DNA of 64,000 nt. It comes from Pseudomonas putida. Its GTDB lineage: Bacteria; Pseudomonadota; Gammaproteobacteria; Pseudomonadales; Pseudomonadaceae. Shown here in pieces: positions 18,888 to 27,735 of this stretch (position 1 is its first letter; each line of letters begins with the position of its first letter). The notes below the pieces were generated by a model. It was not told where the DNA came from. It did no database searches and was given only the letters and a program-made list of their open reading frames with translations. Position numbers and translations under genes: made by a program. The stretch is from contig NZ_SMTE01000006.1 in assembly GCF_004357765.1 (NCBI RefSeq), forward strand, positions 248,001 to 312,000, given 5' to 3'.

Positions 18888-20201
18888 TTACAGGAAGCTG
18901 TAAGTGTAGTTGACGATGAAGCGGGTCTGATCCTGGTCAGCAGAGGACTCTGGACCTTCGCCACGGTAAACACCCTGGCGCAGGCTGAAGCCCAGGCCCT
19001 TGAGGGTGCCTTGCTGAACGGTGTAGTCGATGCGTGCATCGCGCTCCCACTCATCATAGGTGCCGTGACCGGACTTGTAACGAACATCGTCACCACGCAG
19101 GTAGGAGATGGACGCCTTCAGACCAGGCACACCCAGACCAGCGAAGTCATAGGAGTACTGACCGAAGGTGGTGTTTTCACCCGCCTTGGCGAACTGGTTG
19201 ATCATGCTGTCGGTGAACAGGTAGAAGCTCGCACCACCGGCACCTTCGTCGACCAGGCTGCCTTGGTTCAACCAGACGAAGCCGCCGTCGTCGCTGACCT
19301 GTTGGTGACCGACCATCAACGCATGGCTACCCAGGGTGTAGGTGAACATGGCGGACCAGGTCTTGTTGTCGACCTCACCATTGTTCTTCGCATAGCCATT
19401 GTTGTTGTTGAAGATGTAGCCAGCCTGGCCGTTCTTGCCATCGCTGCTGCTATCGAAGTAGCGCAGGTCGGTCTTGAACGACTGATCGTCAGCGATCTTG
19501 AAGACGTGGGTCGCACCCAGGAAGTGCTGCTTATAGAAGTCTTCCAGGTTCGAGTAGTAGTACTGCAGGGTCAGGTCCGGGGTGAGCTTGTAGTCCAGGC
19601 CACCGTAACGGAACTTGTTGCTTTCCTGAGTACCGCCTGCAACGGACAGGCCGGTGCGGTTGCTCGACGCACGGCCCATGGCGTGGGTCAGTTGACCGGC
19701 GTTGATGGTCAGGTTGTCGATTTCCTTCGACTGGATGGTGCCACCCTCGAAGGTTTGCGGCAGCAGACGGCCATCGTTGGCGACCAGGATCGGCAGGTTC
19801 GGCGCCAGAGCGCTACCGAAGTGCACCTCGGTCTTCGAGAAACGCGCCTTGGCGTTAGCACCCAGGCGAGCCCACTGGCCGACAGCCGAGCCATCGGAGT
19901 CGCTTGGGAAGAAGCTGCTGTTATCGGGGTGCTTGCCGCGGCCACCGTCCAGGTGGATGCCCCACAGTGCTTGGGCATCGACACCGAAGCCGACGGTGCC
20001 TTCAGTGAAACCGGAGATGTAGTCGAGCTTGAAGCCCTGACCCGATTCGCGGTTGTCGGAACCGCCATCGCGGTTGTCACCGTTGAAGTACATGGTACGC
20101 GAGCTGAGGGACAGCTTGCTGTCCTCGATGAAACCAGCAGCGCCTGCTTGTTGGGCGAGAACCCCCACTGCCACGGCGAGAGCCAGGCTGGACTTGTACA
20201 T
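18888..20201 (-). CDS. oprE: OprD-family outer-membrane porin (OprE-like)
   Basis: This 437-residue protein has a signal peptide (cleaved near QAGAA) and alternating beta-strand pattern with aromatic girdles, ending in the C-terminal aromatic-rich strand VNYTYSFL. The start FIEDSKLSLSSRTMYFNGD, the NLTINAGQLTHAMGR segment and the FRYGGLDYKLTPDLTLQYY region are OprD-family hallmarks. Such porins pass small charged substrates. Its place near ssu/lsfA and not far from desA fits the oprE position in P. putida and P. aeruginosa, but assignment within this large family is tentative. GAGGAG precedes the ATG. Confidence 0.87.
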   Translation of the reverse strand: MYKSSLALAVAVGVLAQQAGAAGFIEDSKLSLSSRTMYFNGDNRDGGSDNRESGQGFKLDYISGFTEGTVGFGVDAQALWGIHLDGGRGKHPDNSSFFPSDSDGSAVGQWARLGANAKARFSKTEVHFGSALAPNLPILVANDGRLLPQTFEGGTIQSKEIDNLTINAGQLTHAMGRASSNRTGLSVAGGTQESNKFRYGGLDYKLTPDLTLQYYYSNLEDFYKQHFLGATHVFKIADDQSFKTDLRYFDSSSDGKNGQAGYIFNNNNGYAKNNGEVDNKTWSAMFTYTLGSHALMVGHQQVSDDGGFVWLNQGSLVDEGAGGASFYLFTDSMINQFAKAGENTTFGQYSYDFAGLGVPGLKASISYLRGDDVRYKSGHGTYDEWERDARIDYTVQQGTLKGLGFSLRQGVYRGEGPESSADQDQTRFIVNYTYSFL

Positions 20202-20485
20202 GTTTTGCTCCTCTACGTTCTAATTCTTGTGTGTCTCAGGCGGCAGGGTCTTGCGCCCCGCTTGCCAGGGATGGGCGATTTAGCCCTAAAAGGTCACCGT
20301 TCAGTCAATATATTTCTAAACGTTTCGCGACTTTGGTCTAAGAAGCCCGTGCGCTACAGGATAATGACAATCCTATAAATCCAAAATGACCGTTTTATGA
20401 ATTTCTAAGATTTTTACGGAATAACGTAGGAATCTTTACTGCGATAGGTTGTATCGACGAGGGCCCTCATACCTTTAGGTTATTT

Positions 20486-20497
20486 GCAAACGTTTGC
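20486..20497. promoter_or_regulatory. Perfect palindrome gcaaacgtttgc
   Basis: This 12-bp perfect palindrome has the form of a LacI/GalR-type operator (central CG, flanking AAA/TTT). It is about 285 bp upstream of the porin start, which is far for a promoter-proximal operator, so regulatory use is uncertain. Confidence 0.3.
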
Positions 20498-20574
20498 CCG
20501 TACGCTAGGCAAAGTACGCCAAAAAGGAGGGAGGTTAGCAGGGAATTCTCATTTCACCAGGCGCATCACGTGCT

Positions 20575-20604
20575 GCCTCTTCGCGGGTGTGCCCGCGAAG
20601 AGGC
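20575..20604. repeat. REP-type palindrome after betT
   Basis: A 13-bp perfect stem (gcctcttcgcggg with cccgcgaagaggc) around TGTG matches the core of the P. putida REP element. It lies 13 bp after the betT stop and probably also acts as its transcription end. Two further REP copies lie near 26.1 kb. Confidence 0.75.
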
Positions 20605-20616
20605 CAGCGCAGATCC

Positions 20617-22620
20617 TTACCGGACCAGATGCAGGAACTGCATGTGCCGCTCGTACTGGTCGAGGATGTCGTTGATGATCTGCTCCTTGCTGTAGCCCAC
20701 CAGGTCGTAGTTCTGGCTGCCCTCGGCAAGGTGCACCTCGGCGCGGTAATAGCGGCGGTTCTTCAGGTCCTGGGCACCCAGCCCGCCGAGGGCGAACGAG
20801 GGCGTGAAATAGCCACGCATCTGCACCTGATAGATGAACGGCTGCTCTTCGCCGTGGCCGATCTTCAGGCTGACGTTGTCGTGGCTCGGGTCGTCCTGGG
20901 TGATCAGCGCCAAGCCCTTCTGCGTGAACACCTCGGTCACATCGGCAATCGCCGGGCGCACCACGTCGTCCATGAAGCGGTATACCTCGTCGCGCGACGG
21001 GAAGTGCACCGCCTGGCTCAGGCGCTGGCGCCAGCCACCGCGGCCACGGCGTGACTGGGCAAACGGCGCCAACGAGTGCATCTGGGCGATCTGCCGCTGG
21101 CTTTCCAGGTAGAACGCTTTGTGCAACCCCCACATCATGCACAGCAAAATCAGCGAGAACGGCAACGAGGTCAGCACCACCGCCGACTTGAGCGAGTCGA
21201 TGCTGCCGGCGAACAACAGCCCACTGGTGATCAGCGCGGTCATCGCCCCCCAGAAGATCCGCAGCCAGTTCGGCCCATCCTCGTCCGGGCCACCGCCCTT
21301 GGCCGAAAGCGTCGACAGCACCACGGTGCCAGAGTCAGCCGAAGTGACGAAGAACACGAAACTGATGAACACCGTGACGGCGATCACCACTCTGCTCCAC
21401 GGATAGTGCTCGAGCAGCAGGTACAGGCTCATCGACGGATTATCCAGCGCCGACTGGCCGAGCGCGCTCATGCCGTGGTTGATCACCTGATCCAGAGCGC
21501 TGTTGCCGAAGATCGACATCCAGGCCAGGGTGAAGCCCAGCGGGATCAACAGCACGCCGAAAACGAACTCGCGGATGGTACGCCCGCGCGAAATCCGCGC
21601 GATGAACAGGCCCACGAATGGCGCCCAGGCGATCCACCAAGCCCAGTAGAACACCGTCCAGCCGCCCAGCCAGCCGCGGTTCTCGCCGTAGGCATAAACA
21701 TCGAAGCTCTTGCGCGGCAAGGCTCCCAGGTAATCACCGAGATTCTGGATGAGGGTATTGAGCAGGTGCTGGGTGGGCCCGGCGAACAATACGAACAGCA
21801 GCAACGCGCAGGCCAGGAACAGGTTGATGTCACTCATCACCCGCACGCCCTTCTCCACGCCAGCGACCGCCACAGCCACTGCCGCGCCCATCATCAGGGT
21901 GATCAGAATCACCTGCACCCACTGGCTGTGACTGATGCCGAACAGGTAGTCGAGCCCGGCATTGAGATGCAGAACGCCAAAGCCCATGTCGGCGCCCAGG
22001 CCGAACACGGTGGCGATGATGCCGAATCCATCCACTGCGTAGCCGATCGGCCCGTTGATGCGCTTGCCGATCAGAGGGTACAACGCCGAGCGCAGCGCCA
22101 GCGGCAGGTTATGTCGATAGGCGAAGTAGGCCAGAGCCATGCCGACAAAGGCGAATACGCCCCAGCCGTGCAGGCCCCAATGCAGGAACAGGATCTGCAT
22201 CGCCTGGCGCCCGGCCTCGGCGGTACCGGCCTCGCCCTGGGGCGGTTGCAGCAGGTGGGTCAGCGGCTCGGAGACGCAGAAGAAGAACAGCGTGATGCTG
22301 ATGCCAGCGGCGAACAGCATGCCGGCCCAAGACAGGTAACTGAACTCGGGTTCGTCGTGGTCGGCACCGAGCTTGATCTTGCCGTAGCCGGACAAGGCGG
22401 TGACCACCACGAAGACCAGATACAGGCTCATGGCGAGCATGTAGTACCAGCCCACCGTGTTGGCCGCCCAGTTCTGCGCCGCCAGCAGCCACTCACCGGC
22501 CGCCTGCGGCTGAGCGATGACCACCAGGCCGAAGATGAGGATGAAGCTTGCCGCGAAGTAGAAAACGGGGGGGTTCATGCGGATCTTGCCATTGGCAAGG
22601 GTGGAAGTCGGTGCACTCAT
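20617..22620 (-). CDS. betT: BetT, BCCT-family choline transporter
   Basis: This 667-residue protein has about twelve membrane helices (residues about 15-510) and a long cytoplasmic C-terminal domain, as in BetT-type choline transporters. The family core WAWWIAWAPFVGLFIARISR and downstream GRTIREF are present, as are FFFCVSEP near the second helix and FVTSADSGT. It imports choline by proton or sodium symport for betaine synthesis or catabolism. A BetI-type operator about 97 bp upstream supports choline-responsive control. The betIBA genes are not in this window. Confidence 0.9.
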   Translation of the reverse strand: MSAPTSTLANGKIRMNPPVFYFAASFILIFGLVVIAQPQAAGEWLLAAQNWAANTVGWYYMLAMSLYLVFVVVTALSGYGKIKLGADHDEPEFSYLSWAGMLFAAGISITLFFFCVSEPLTHLLQPPQGEAGTAEAGRQAMQILFLHWGLHGWGVFAFVGMALAYFAYRHNLPLALRSALYPLIGKRINGPIGYAVDGFGIIATVFGLGADMGFGVLHLNAGLDYLFGISHSQWVQVILITLMMGAAVAVAVAGVEKGVRVMSDINLFLACALLLFVLFAGPTQHLLNTLIQNLGDYLGALPRKSFDVYAYGENRGWLGGWTVFYWAWWIAWAPFVGLFIARISRGRTIREFVFGVLLIPLGFTLAWMSIFGNSALDQVINHGMSALGQSALDNPSMSLYLLLEHYPWSRVVIAVTVFISFVFFVTSADSGTVVLSTLSAKGGGPDEDGPNWLRIFWGAMTALITSGLLFAGSIDSLKSAVVLTSLPFSLILLCMMWGLHKAFYLESQRQIAQMHSLAPFAQSRRGRGGWRQRLSQAVHFPSRDEVYRFMDDVVRPAIADVTEVFTQKGLALITQDDPSHDNVSLKIGHGEEQPFIYQVQMRGYFTPSFALGGLGAQDLKNRRYYRAEVHLAEGSQNYDLVGYSKEQIINDILDQYERHMQFLHLVR

Positions 22621-22716
22621 CGGACGCGCACCTCGTCACGGGACGTGAGGTTCGGATTGAACGGGTTCAGCAAAGGAATCCTCCTGTTGAACACCGGCAG
22701 CGGACCAGCGTTTTTC

Positions 22717-22734
22717 ATTGAACGAGCGTTCAAT
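22717..22734. promoter_or_regulatory. Candidate BetI operator upstream of betT
   Basis: attgaacg and cgttcaat form a perfect 8-2-8 inverted repeat. The TTGAACG/CGTTCAA half-sites match what is known of BetI, the choline-responsive TetR repressor of bet genes. It lies about 97 bp upstream of the betT start codon, consistent with repression of the betT promoter. Confidence 0.7.
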
Positions 22735-22803
22735 TTAAACATGGATCGGCTTTCAAAGCGAACCGGCTGGCTGACCGGTAGGTGTCTGCCCTGGCCCGCG
22801 AGA

Positions 22804-22822
22804 GGGCCGGTACAGCCGGCCC
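22804..22822. terminator. Hairpin at the 3' end of epsC
   Basis: A GGGCCGG/CCGGCCC stem with a five-base loop lies six bases after the serine acetyltransferase stop codon. It lacks a T-tract on the minus strand. It may end the epsC transcript with help from Rho. Confidence 0.45.
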
Positions 22823-22828
22823 CTCACC

Positions 22829-23761
22829 TCAATTCTTGTCCTGGCAATCCAACTGCAAATTGGCCTGGGTGATATTGCTGTCGGCCGGCACGCTGCGGGT
22901 CAGCCACACGTTGCCGCCGATGGTCGAGCCTTTGCCGATGGTGATGCGCCCGAGGATGGTCGCCCCGGCATAGATCACCACGTCGTCCTCGACGATCGGG
23001 TGCCGCGCCAGGCCCTTGTGCAAGGTGCCCGACTCGTCGCTGGGGAAGCGCTTGGCGCCCAAGGTCACCGCCTGGTAGATGCGCACCCGCTCGCCAATGA
23101 TCGCCGTCTCGCCGATCACTACACCCGTGCCATGGTCGATGAAGAAGCTCGGACCGATCTGCGCGCCCGGGTGGATGTCGATGCCGGTAGCCGAATGCGC
23201 CAGCTCCGAGCTGATACGCGCCAGCAGCGGCAGACCTGCCCGGTATAAGTGGTGGGCCAGCCGATGATGGATCACCGCCAGGATGCCCGGATAGCACAGC
23301 AGCACCTCATCCACGCTGCGCGCCGCCGGATCGCCGTGGTAAGCGGCCAGCACGTCGGTGTCGAGCAGCACACGCAGCTCGGGCAAGGCCGCCGCGAAGC
23401 CCTGGATCAGGCACAACGCCTGGGCATCGACCTCGGCCAGGTCGGCCTTGTTCTGCCGCGCGGCGTAACGCAGCTCCAGACGCGCCTGGGCCAGCAGTGC
23501 GGTCAGTGCGGCATCGAGGGTATGGCCGACATAGAAGTCCTCGCTCTCCTCGCGCAGATCGACCGGCCCCAGGCGCATGGGGAACAAGGCCCCGCACAGC
23601 TGCTCGAGAATATGCCGCATCGCCTCGCGCGACGGCAGTTCGCGGCCACCCTGCTCGCCACTGCTGCGGCCATTGCGGGTACGCCACTGCTCACGGGCGC
23701 TGCGCAGGCCGCTGACGATGCTGTGCAATTGCCACTGCCCGGATGAAAGTTGGTCGCTCAC
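22829..23761 (-). CDS. epsC: Serine O-acetyltransferase (CysE/EpsC type)
   Basis: This 310-residue enzyme makes O-acetylserine from serine and acetyl-CoA, the carbon acceptor for sulfide in cysteine synthesis. A helical N-terminal domain is followed from about residue 187 by hexapeptide repeats of the left-handed beta-helix (HSATGIDIHPGAQIG, HGTGVVIGETAIIG). The catalytic His lies in FIDHGTGVVIGE. A GTG with AGGAGA six bases upstream was chosen; an ATG 15 codons earlier lacks a good binding site. It is divergent from the cystine transporter genes. Confidence 0.9.
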   Translation of the reverse strand: MSDQLSSGQWQLHSIVSGLRSAREQWRTRNGRSSGEQGGRELPSREAMRHILEQLCGALFPMRLGPVDLREESEDFYVGHTLDAALTALLAQARLELRYAARQNKADLAEVDAQALCLIQGFAAALPELRVLLDTDVLAAYHGDPAARSVDEVLLCYPGILAVIHHRLAHHLYRAGLPLLARISSELAHSATGIDIHPGAQIGPSFFIDHGTGVVIGETAIIGERVRIYQAVTLGAKRFPSDESGTLHKGLARHPIVEDDVVIYAGATILGRITIGKGSTIGGNVWLTRSVPADSNITQANLQLDCQDKN

Positions 23762-23880
23762 GGTGTTCTCCTGCCACTCGGCTAATCGCTTTGTCGTTAT
23801 CGTCATGCATAAGCCGCCATGACGCCACCCCCATCCTGGCCTACCCTCAAGGTTACTTTAAGACCAACCCGGGGCCTATC

Positions 23881-24675
23881 ATGTCGAAATTCGTCAAACC
23901 GCTTGTCACTGCCAGCCTGGCCGTATTGCTCGGAACCGGCCTGTTCGGCCAGGCATTCGCGGGCGAGCAGTTGAAGACCATCCAGGAAAAAGGCGTGATC
24001 AATGTCGGCCTCGAAGGCACCTATCCGCCCTTCAGCTTCCAGGACGAGAACGGCGAGCTGACCGGTTTCGAGGTCGAGTTGTCGGAGCTGCTGGCCAAGC
24101 AGCTGGGGGTCAAGGCCAAGATCCAGCCGACCAAGTGGGACGGGATCCTCGCTGCACTGGAGTCCAAGCGCCTGGATGTAGTGGTCAACCAGGTGACCAT
24201 CTCCGATGAACGCAAGAAGAAGTACGACTTTTCCGAGCCCTACACCATTTCCGGCATCCAGGCGCTGATCCTGAAGAAGAAGGCCGACCAGCTGAACATC
24301 AAGAGTGCCAAGGACCTGGCCGGCAAGAAGGTCGGCGTGGGCCTGGGTACCAACTATGAGCAATGGGTGAAGCAGGACGTGCCCGAGGCCGACGTACGCA
24401 CCTACGAGGACGACCCGAGCAAGTTCGCCGACCTGCGCAATGGCCGCATCGACGCCATCCTGATCGACCGCCTGGCCGCGCTGGAATACGCACAGAAAGC
24501 CAAGGACACCGCGCTCGCCGGGGACGCGTTCTCGCGCCTGGAAAGCGGCGTGGCGATGCGCAAGGGCGAGCCCGAACTGCTGGCGGCGATCAACAAGGCG
24601 CTGGACACGCTCAAGGCCGACGGCACCCTGGCCAAGCTGTCGGAAAAATACTTCGGTGCCGATGTGACTAAATGA
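23881..24675 (+). CDS. tcyJ: Cystine-type ABC transporter, periplasmic binding protein
   Basis: This 264-residue family-3 solute-binding protein has a signal peptide (cleaved after QAFA) and the core LKTIQEKGVINVGLEGTYPPFSFQ, with ligand-binding Arg in ISDERKKKYDFSEPY. It is most like FliY/TcyJ, which binds cystine and related sulfur amino acids. The final codons overlap the permease start, and it faces epsC across a 119-bp divergent promoter region. A precise substrate cannot be proven from sequence. Confidence 0.85.
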   Translation: MSKFVKPLVTASLAVLLGTGLFGQAFAGEQLKTIQEKGVINVGLEGTYPPFSFQDENGELTGFEVELSELLAKQLGVKAKIQPTKWDGILAALESKRLDVVVNQVTISDERKKKYDFSEPYTISGIQALILKKKADQLNIKSAKDLAGKKVGVGLGTNYEQWVKQDVPEADVRTYEDDPSKFADLRNGRIDAILIDRLAALEYAQKAKDTALAGDAFSRLESGVAMRKGEPELLAAINKALDTLKADGTLAKLSEKYFGADVTK

Positions 24676-25340
24676 TCGCCGAAAGCCTGCAACTGGTCGC
24701 CGATTCGACGCCCTTCCTGCTCAAGGGCGCCGGCTACACGGTACTGCTCAGCGTCGGTGGAATGTTCTTCGGCCTGCTGCTGGGCTTCGCCCTGGCGCTG
24801 ATGCGGCTGTCGAAGCGCGCACTGCTGGACTGGCCGGCCCGCGTCTACGTGTCGTTTTTTCGCGGCACGCCGCTGCTGGTCCAGCTGTTCGTCATCTACT
24901 TCGGCATGCCGCAGATCGGCATCGAGCTCGACCCGATCCCAGCATCGCTGATCGGCTTGTCGCTGAACATGGCCGCGTACATCTGCGAGATCCTGCGGGC
25001 GGCGATTTCCTCGATCGATCGCGGGCAGTGGGAAGCCGCGGCCAGCATCGGCATGACCCGTACCCAGGCGATGCGCCGGGCGATTCTGCCGCAGGCCATG
25101 CGCACGGCTCTGCCGCCACTGGGCAACAGCTTCATTTCGCTGGTCAAGGACACCGCACTGGCGGCGACCATCCAAGTCCCGGAACTGTTCCGCCAAGCCC
25201 AACTGATCACCGCGCGCACCTTCGAGGTATTCACCATGTACCTGGCCGTGGCAGTGATCTACTGGATCCTCTGCAGCATCCTCGCGCACTTCCAGAACCG
25301 CATGGAAGCGCGGGTCAACCAGCACGACCGGGAGCATTGA
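24672..25340 (+). CDS. tcyL: Cystine-type ABC transporter, permease
   Basis: This 222-residue His/Glu/Gln-type amino acid permease has four to five membrane segments and the EAA loop QWEAAASIGMTRTQAMRRAILPQ that docks to the ATPase. The FFRGTPLLVQLFVIYFG segment is a family hallmark. It overlaps the binding-protein gene by four bases (ATGA) and is followed two bases later by the ATPase gene. Confidence 0.88.
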   Translation: MIAESLQLVADSTPFLLKGAGYTVLLSVGGMFFGLLLGFALALMRLSKRALLDWPARVYVSFFRGTPLLVQLFVIYFGMPQIGIELDPIPASLIGLSLNMAAYICEILRAAISSIDRGQWEAAASIGMTRTQAMRRAILPQAMRTALPPLGNSFISLVKDTALAATIQVPELFRQAQLITARTFEVFTMYLAVAVIYWILCSILAHFQNRMEARVNQHDREH

Positions 25341-25342
25341 CG

Positions 25343-26101
25343 ATGATCGTGGTAGAAGGCCTGACCAAGCGCTTCAATGGCCAGACCGTCCTGGACGGTA
25401 TCGACCTGGCCGTGCAGGCCGGCGAGGTGATCGCCATCATCGGCCCCAGCGGCTCGGGCAAGACGACCTTCCTGCGTTGTCTCAACCTGCTGGAAACCCC
25501 GGACGCCGGGCATATCCAGATCGGCGACATCAGCATTGACGCCAACCGCCCGCTGGGCACTCAGCAAGCGGCGATCCGCCGTCTGCGCCAGCAGGCCGGG
25601 TTCGTGTTCCAGAACTTCAACCTGTTCCCCCACCGCACCGCCCTGGACAACGTCATCGAAGGACCGGTGGTAGTGAAGAAGACACCCCGTGCCCAAGCCT
25701 TGGCGCTTGGCCGCCGACTGCTGGCCAAAGTAGGACTGGCGGGCAAGGAAGATTCATATCCCCGGCGCTTGTCTGGCGGCCAGCAGCAACGGGTGGCGAT
25801 CGCCCGCGCGTTGGCCATGGAGCCGGAGGTGATCCTGTTCGACGAGCCCACCTCGGCGCTGGACCCGGAACTGGTCGGCGAGGTCCTGGAGACCATTCGG
25901 GGATTGGCCGAAGAGAAGCGCACGATGATCATCGTCACCCATGAGATGTCCTTCGCCCGCGACGTGGCCAACCGAGTGATCTTCTTCGACAAGGGCGTGA
26001 TCGTCGAGCAGGGCGAGGCCAAGGCGTTGTTCGCCGCGCCCAGGGAAGAGCGCACCCGGCAGTTTCTGCGTAAGTTCCTCGGGACCGCTGCGTCCGAGTA
26101 G
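25343..26101 (+). CDS. tcyN: Cystine-type ABC transporter, ATPase
   Basis: This 252-residue polar amino acid ATPase has Walker A GPSGSGKTT, Q-loop VFQNFNLFPH, signature LSGGQQQRVAIARAL, Walker B VILFDEPTSALDPE and switch His in IVTHEMSFA. Together with the preceding genes it forms a three-gene importer, probably for cystine. The ATG with GGAG eight bases upstream excludes a longer frame that reads into the permease gene. REP palindromes follow directly. Confidence 0.9.
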   Translation: MIVVEGLTKRFNGQTVLDGIDLAVQAGEVIAIIGPSGSGKTTFLRCLNLLETPDAGHIQIGDISIDANRPLGTQQAAIRRLRQQAGFVFQNFNLFPHRTALDNVIEGPVVVKKTPRAQALALGRRLLAKVGLAGKEDSYPRRLSGGQQQRVAIARALAMEPEVILFDEPTSALDPELVGEVLETIRGLAEEKRTMIIVTHEMSFARDVANRVIFFDKGVIVEQGEAKALFAAPREERTRQFLRKFLGTAASE

Positions 26102-26109
26102 GTCATCAA

Positions 26110-26141
26110 GGGCCTCTTCGCGGGACAAGCCCGCTCCCACA
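26110..26141 (+). repeat. REP element, first copy of inverted pair
   Basis: The core GGCCTCTTCGCGGG-ACAA-CCCGCTCCCACA matches the P. putida repetitive extragenic palindrome. It is nine bases after the tcyN stop. Confidence 0.8.
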
Positions 26142-26173
26142 AAAACACCCCTGCCCGTAAGAACGGCGCAATA

Positions 26174-26209
26174 CCTGTAGGAGCGGGTTTACCCGCGAAG
26201 AGGCCGGCC
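26174..26209 (-). repeat. REP element, second copy in opposite orientation
   Basis: CCTGTAGGAGCGGG-TTTA-CCCGCGAAGAGGCC is an almost canonical P. putida REP in reverse orientation to the first copy, 32 bp away. The two form a divergent pair, which can fold into a large cruciform and often marks the ends of transcription units. Confidence 0.82.
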
Positions 26210-26429
26210 CAGACAGAAACAATCTCCTCTTCTATCAATATTCCAAAGAGTTAGTTCATAAAACTTTAATAAGCATTTAGGGTATATGAACCGGACCACC
26301 GGACCCGCACACGTCCGTCGCGATCAGCTGCAGCGACGCATCCATTTTGGTGAGGTCAGGTATGGTCAGGATCACAATCATCCCAGTGCGTAACGGCGGG
26401 GTATCGAGTGCAGCCAAGGAGCGGTACTG
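26210..26429. other. AT-rich leader upstream of the sfnB genes
   Basis: The part up to about 26290 is notably AT-rich and resembles the regions before ssuE and lsfA, so it is the likely promoter of the sfnB-sfnB-monooxygenase-metQNI unit. I found no convincing -24/-12 sigma-54 pair by eye, although sfn genes elsewhere use sigma-54. No gene is seen. Confidence 0.4.
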
Positions 26430-27671
26430 ATGTCCAGCCAGGCGAATTCCATTCTGCAGAGCGACCTCGACAACTCGCCCCTGCTGCTGCCGGCCAAAGT
26501 GCTGCGCAGCGATGCCCAAGCCCTGCAAGCCGCTCAAGAACTGGCCGACGTGGCCCGCGAGCAGGCCGCCCGTCGCGACCAACAACGCAAACTGCCCTGG
26601 GCCGAAATCGAACAGTTCACCCGCAGCGGCCTGGGCAGCATCACCGTACCCAAGGCCCATGGTGGTCCTGATGTCAGCTTCGCCACCGTGGCCGAGGTGT
26701 TTCGCATCATCAGCGCCGCCGACCCGGCGCTGGGGCAAATTCCGCAGAATCAGGTCGGCATACTGCACCTGTTACGCGTGACTGCCAGCGAGGCCCAGCA
26801 GGCGCTGATCTATCGCAGCGTGCTGGACGGCTGGCGGATCGGCAATGCCGGCCCCGAGCGCGGCACCAAGGACACCCTGACCCTCAAGGCGAGGATCACC
26901 CGCCACGGCGACGGTTATCGCATCAGTGGCGAGAAGTTCTATTCCACTGGCGCCCTGTTCGCCCATTGGGTGGCGGTCAAAGCCCTGGACGATGAGGGCC
27001 GCCAGCGCCTGGCCTTCATTCGCCGTGGCAGCCCCGGGTTGCGTATCGTCGACGACTGGTCCGGCTTCGGACAACGCACCACCGCCAGCGGCACCGTACT
27101 GCTCGACCAAGTGCCGGTGGACGCGGACCTGGTGATCGACAACTGGCGCCAGCGCGACCTGCCGAATATTCAAGGCGCAGCATCGCAGTTAGTGCAGGCT
27201 GCGATCGACGCCGGGATCGCCGAAGCGGCGATCGATGACGCCATTACCTTCGTCCGCCAGTACTCGCGGCCATGGATCGAGGCCAAGGTCGAGCGGGCCA
27301 GCGACGACCTGTACGTGATTGCCGAGATCGGTCGCCTGAAGCTCGAGCTGCATGCCGCCCAGGCATTGCTGGCCAAAGCCGCCCAGGTGCTCGACGAGGT
27401 CAACGCCGAGCCCATCGACGCGACCGCTGCAGCGCGGGCGTCGATTGCCGTGGCCGAGGCCAAGGTACTGACCACCGAGATCGCCCTGCAGGCCAGCGAA
27501 AAGCTGTTCGAGCTGGCCGGCAGCCGCGCGACGCTGGCCGAGTTCAATCTCGATCGCCACTGGCGCAATGCCCGCGTGCACACGCTGCATGACCCGGTGC
27601 GCTGGAAGTACCACGCGGTGGGCGCCTATCACCTCAACGGCACGCTGCCCACACGGCATTCCTGGATCTGA
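26430..27671 (+). CDS. SfnB-family flavin-dependent sulfur-acquisition oxidoreductase 1
   Basis: This 413-residue acyl-CoA-dehydrogenase-fold protein has the layout of DszC/SfnB FMN-dependent oxidoreductases: an N-terminal helical domain, a middle beta domain (GYRISGEKFYSTGALFAHW) and a C-terminal helical bundle ending DRHWRNARVHTLHDPVRWKYHAVG. VDDWSGFGQRTTASG is the family motif also seen in DszC. Such enzymes act on sulfones or related organosulfur compounds and are induced in sulfur starvation. It is the first gene of a six-gene sulfur operon. The substrate is unknown. Confidence 0.82.
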   Translation: MSSQANSILQSDLDNSPLLLPAKVLRSDAQALQAAQELADVAREQAARRDQQRKLPWAEIEQFTRSGLGSITVPKAHGGPDVSFATVAEVFRIISAADPALGQIPQNQVGILHLLRVTASEAQQALIYRSVLDGWRIGNAGPERGTKDTLTLKARITRHGDGYRISGEKFYSTGALFAHWVAVKALDDEGRQRLAFIRRGSPGLRIVDDWSGFGQRTTASGTVLLDQVPVDADLVIDNWRQRDLPNIQGAASQLVQAAIDAGIAEAAIDDAITFVRQYSRPWIEAKVERASDDLYVIAEIGRLKLELHAAQALLAKAAQVLDEVNAEPIDATAAARASIAVAEAKVLTTEIALQASEKLFELAGSRATLAEFNLDRHWRNARVHTLHDPVRWKYHAVGAYHLNGTLPTRHSWI

Positions 27672-27699
27672 TTTTTGCCTGGGGCCACTGCCCCGCGAA

Positions 27700-27718
27700 T
27701 GGGCCGCACAGCGGCCCA
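27700..27718 (+). other. Intercistronic hairpin between the two sfnB-like genes
   Basis: TGGGCCGC pairs with GCGGCCCA across a three-base loop in the 64-bp gap. It could stabilise one half of the mRNA or damp read-through, changing the ratio of the two enzymes. Confidence 0.35.
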
Positions 27719-27735
27719 AAGGCCCGGAGAACACC

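Larger units (their letters stand above)
20202..20616. other. Intergenic region between porin and betT
   Basis: This 415-bp space holds the promoter region of the porin gene, a perfect 12-bp palindrome and, next to betT, a REP-type hairpin. I see no open frame with a ribosome binding site and no RNA gene. Composition is more AT-rich in the middle (about 20300-20430). Confidence 0.6.

Noticed and set aside
21076-22872. A 598-codon open frame antisense to betT
   Set aside because: Composition is rich in Gln, His and Arg with no recognisable domain, and betT on the other strand has clear BCCT motifs.
26210-26429. A sigma-54 promoter before the sfnB-like genes
   Set aside because: Expected from related sfn genes, but no GG-N10-GC element with good flanks could be found by eye.
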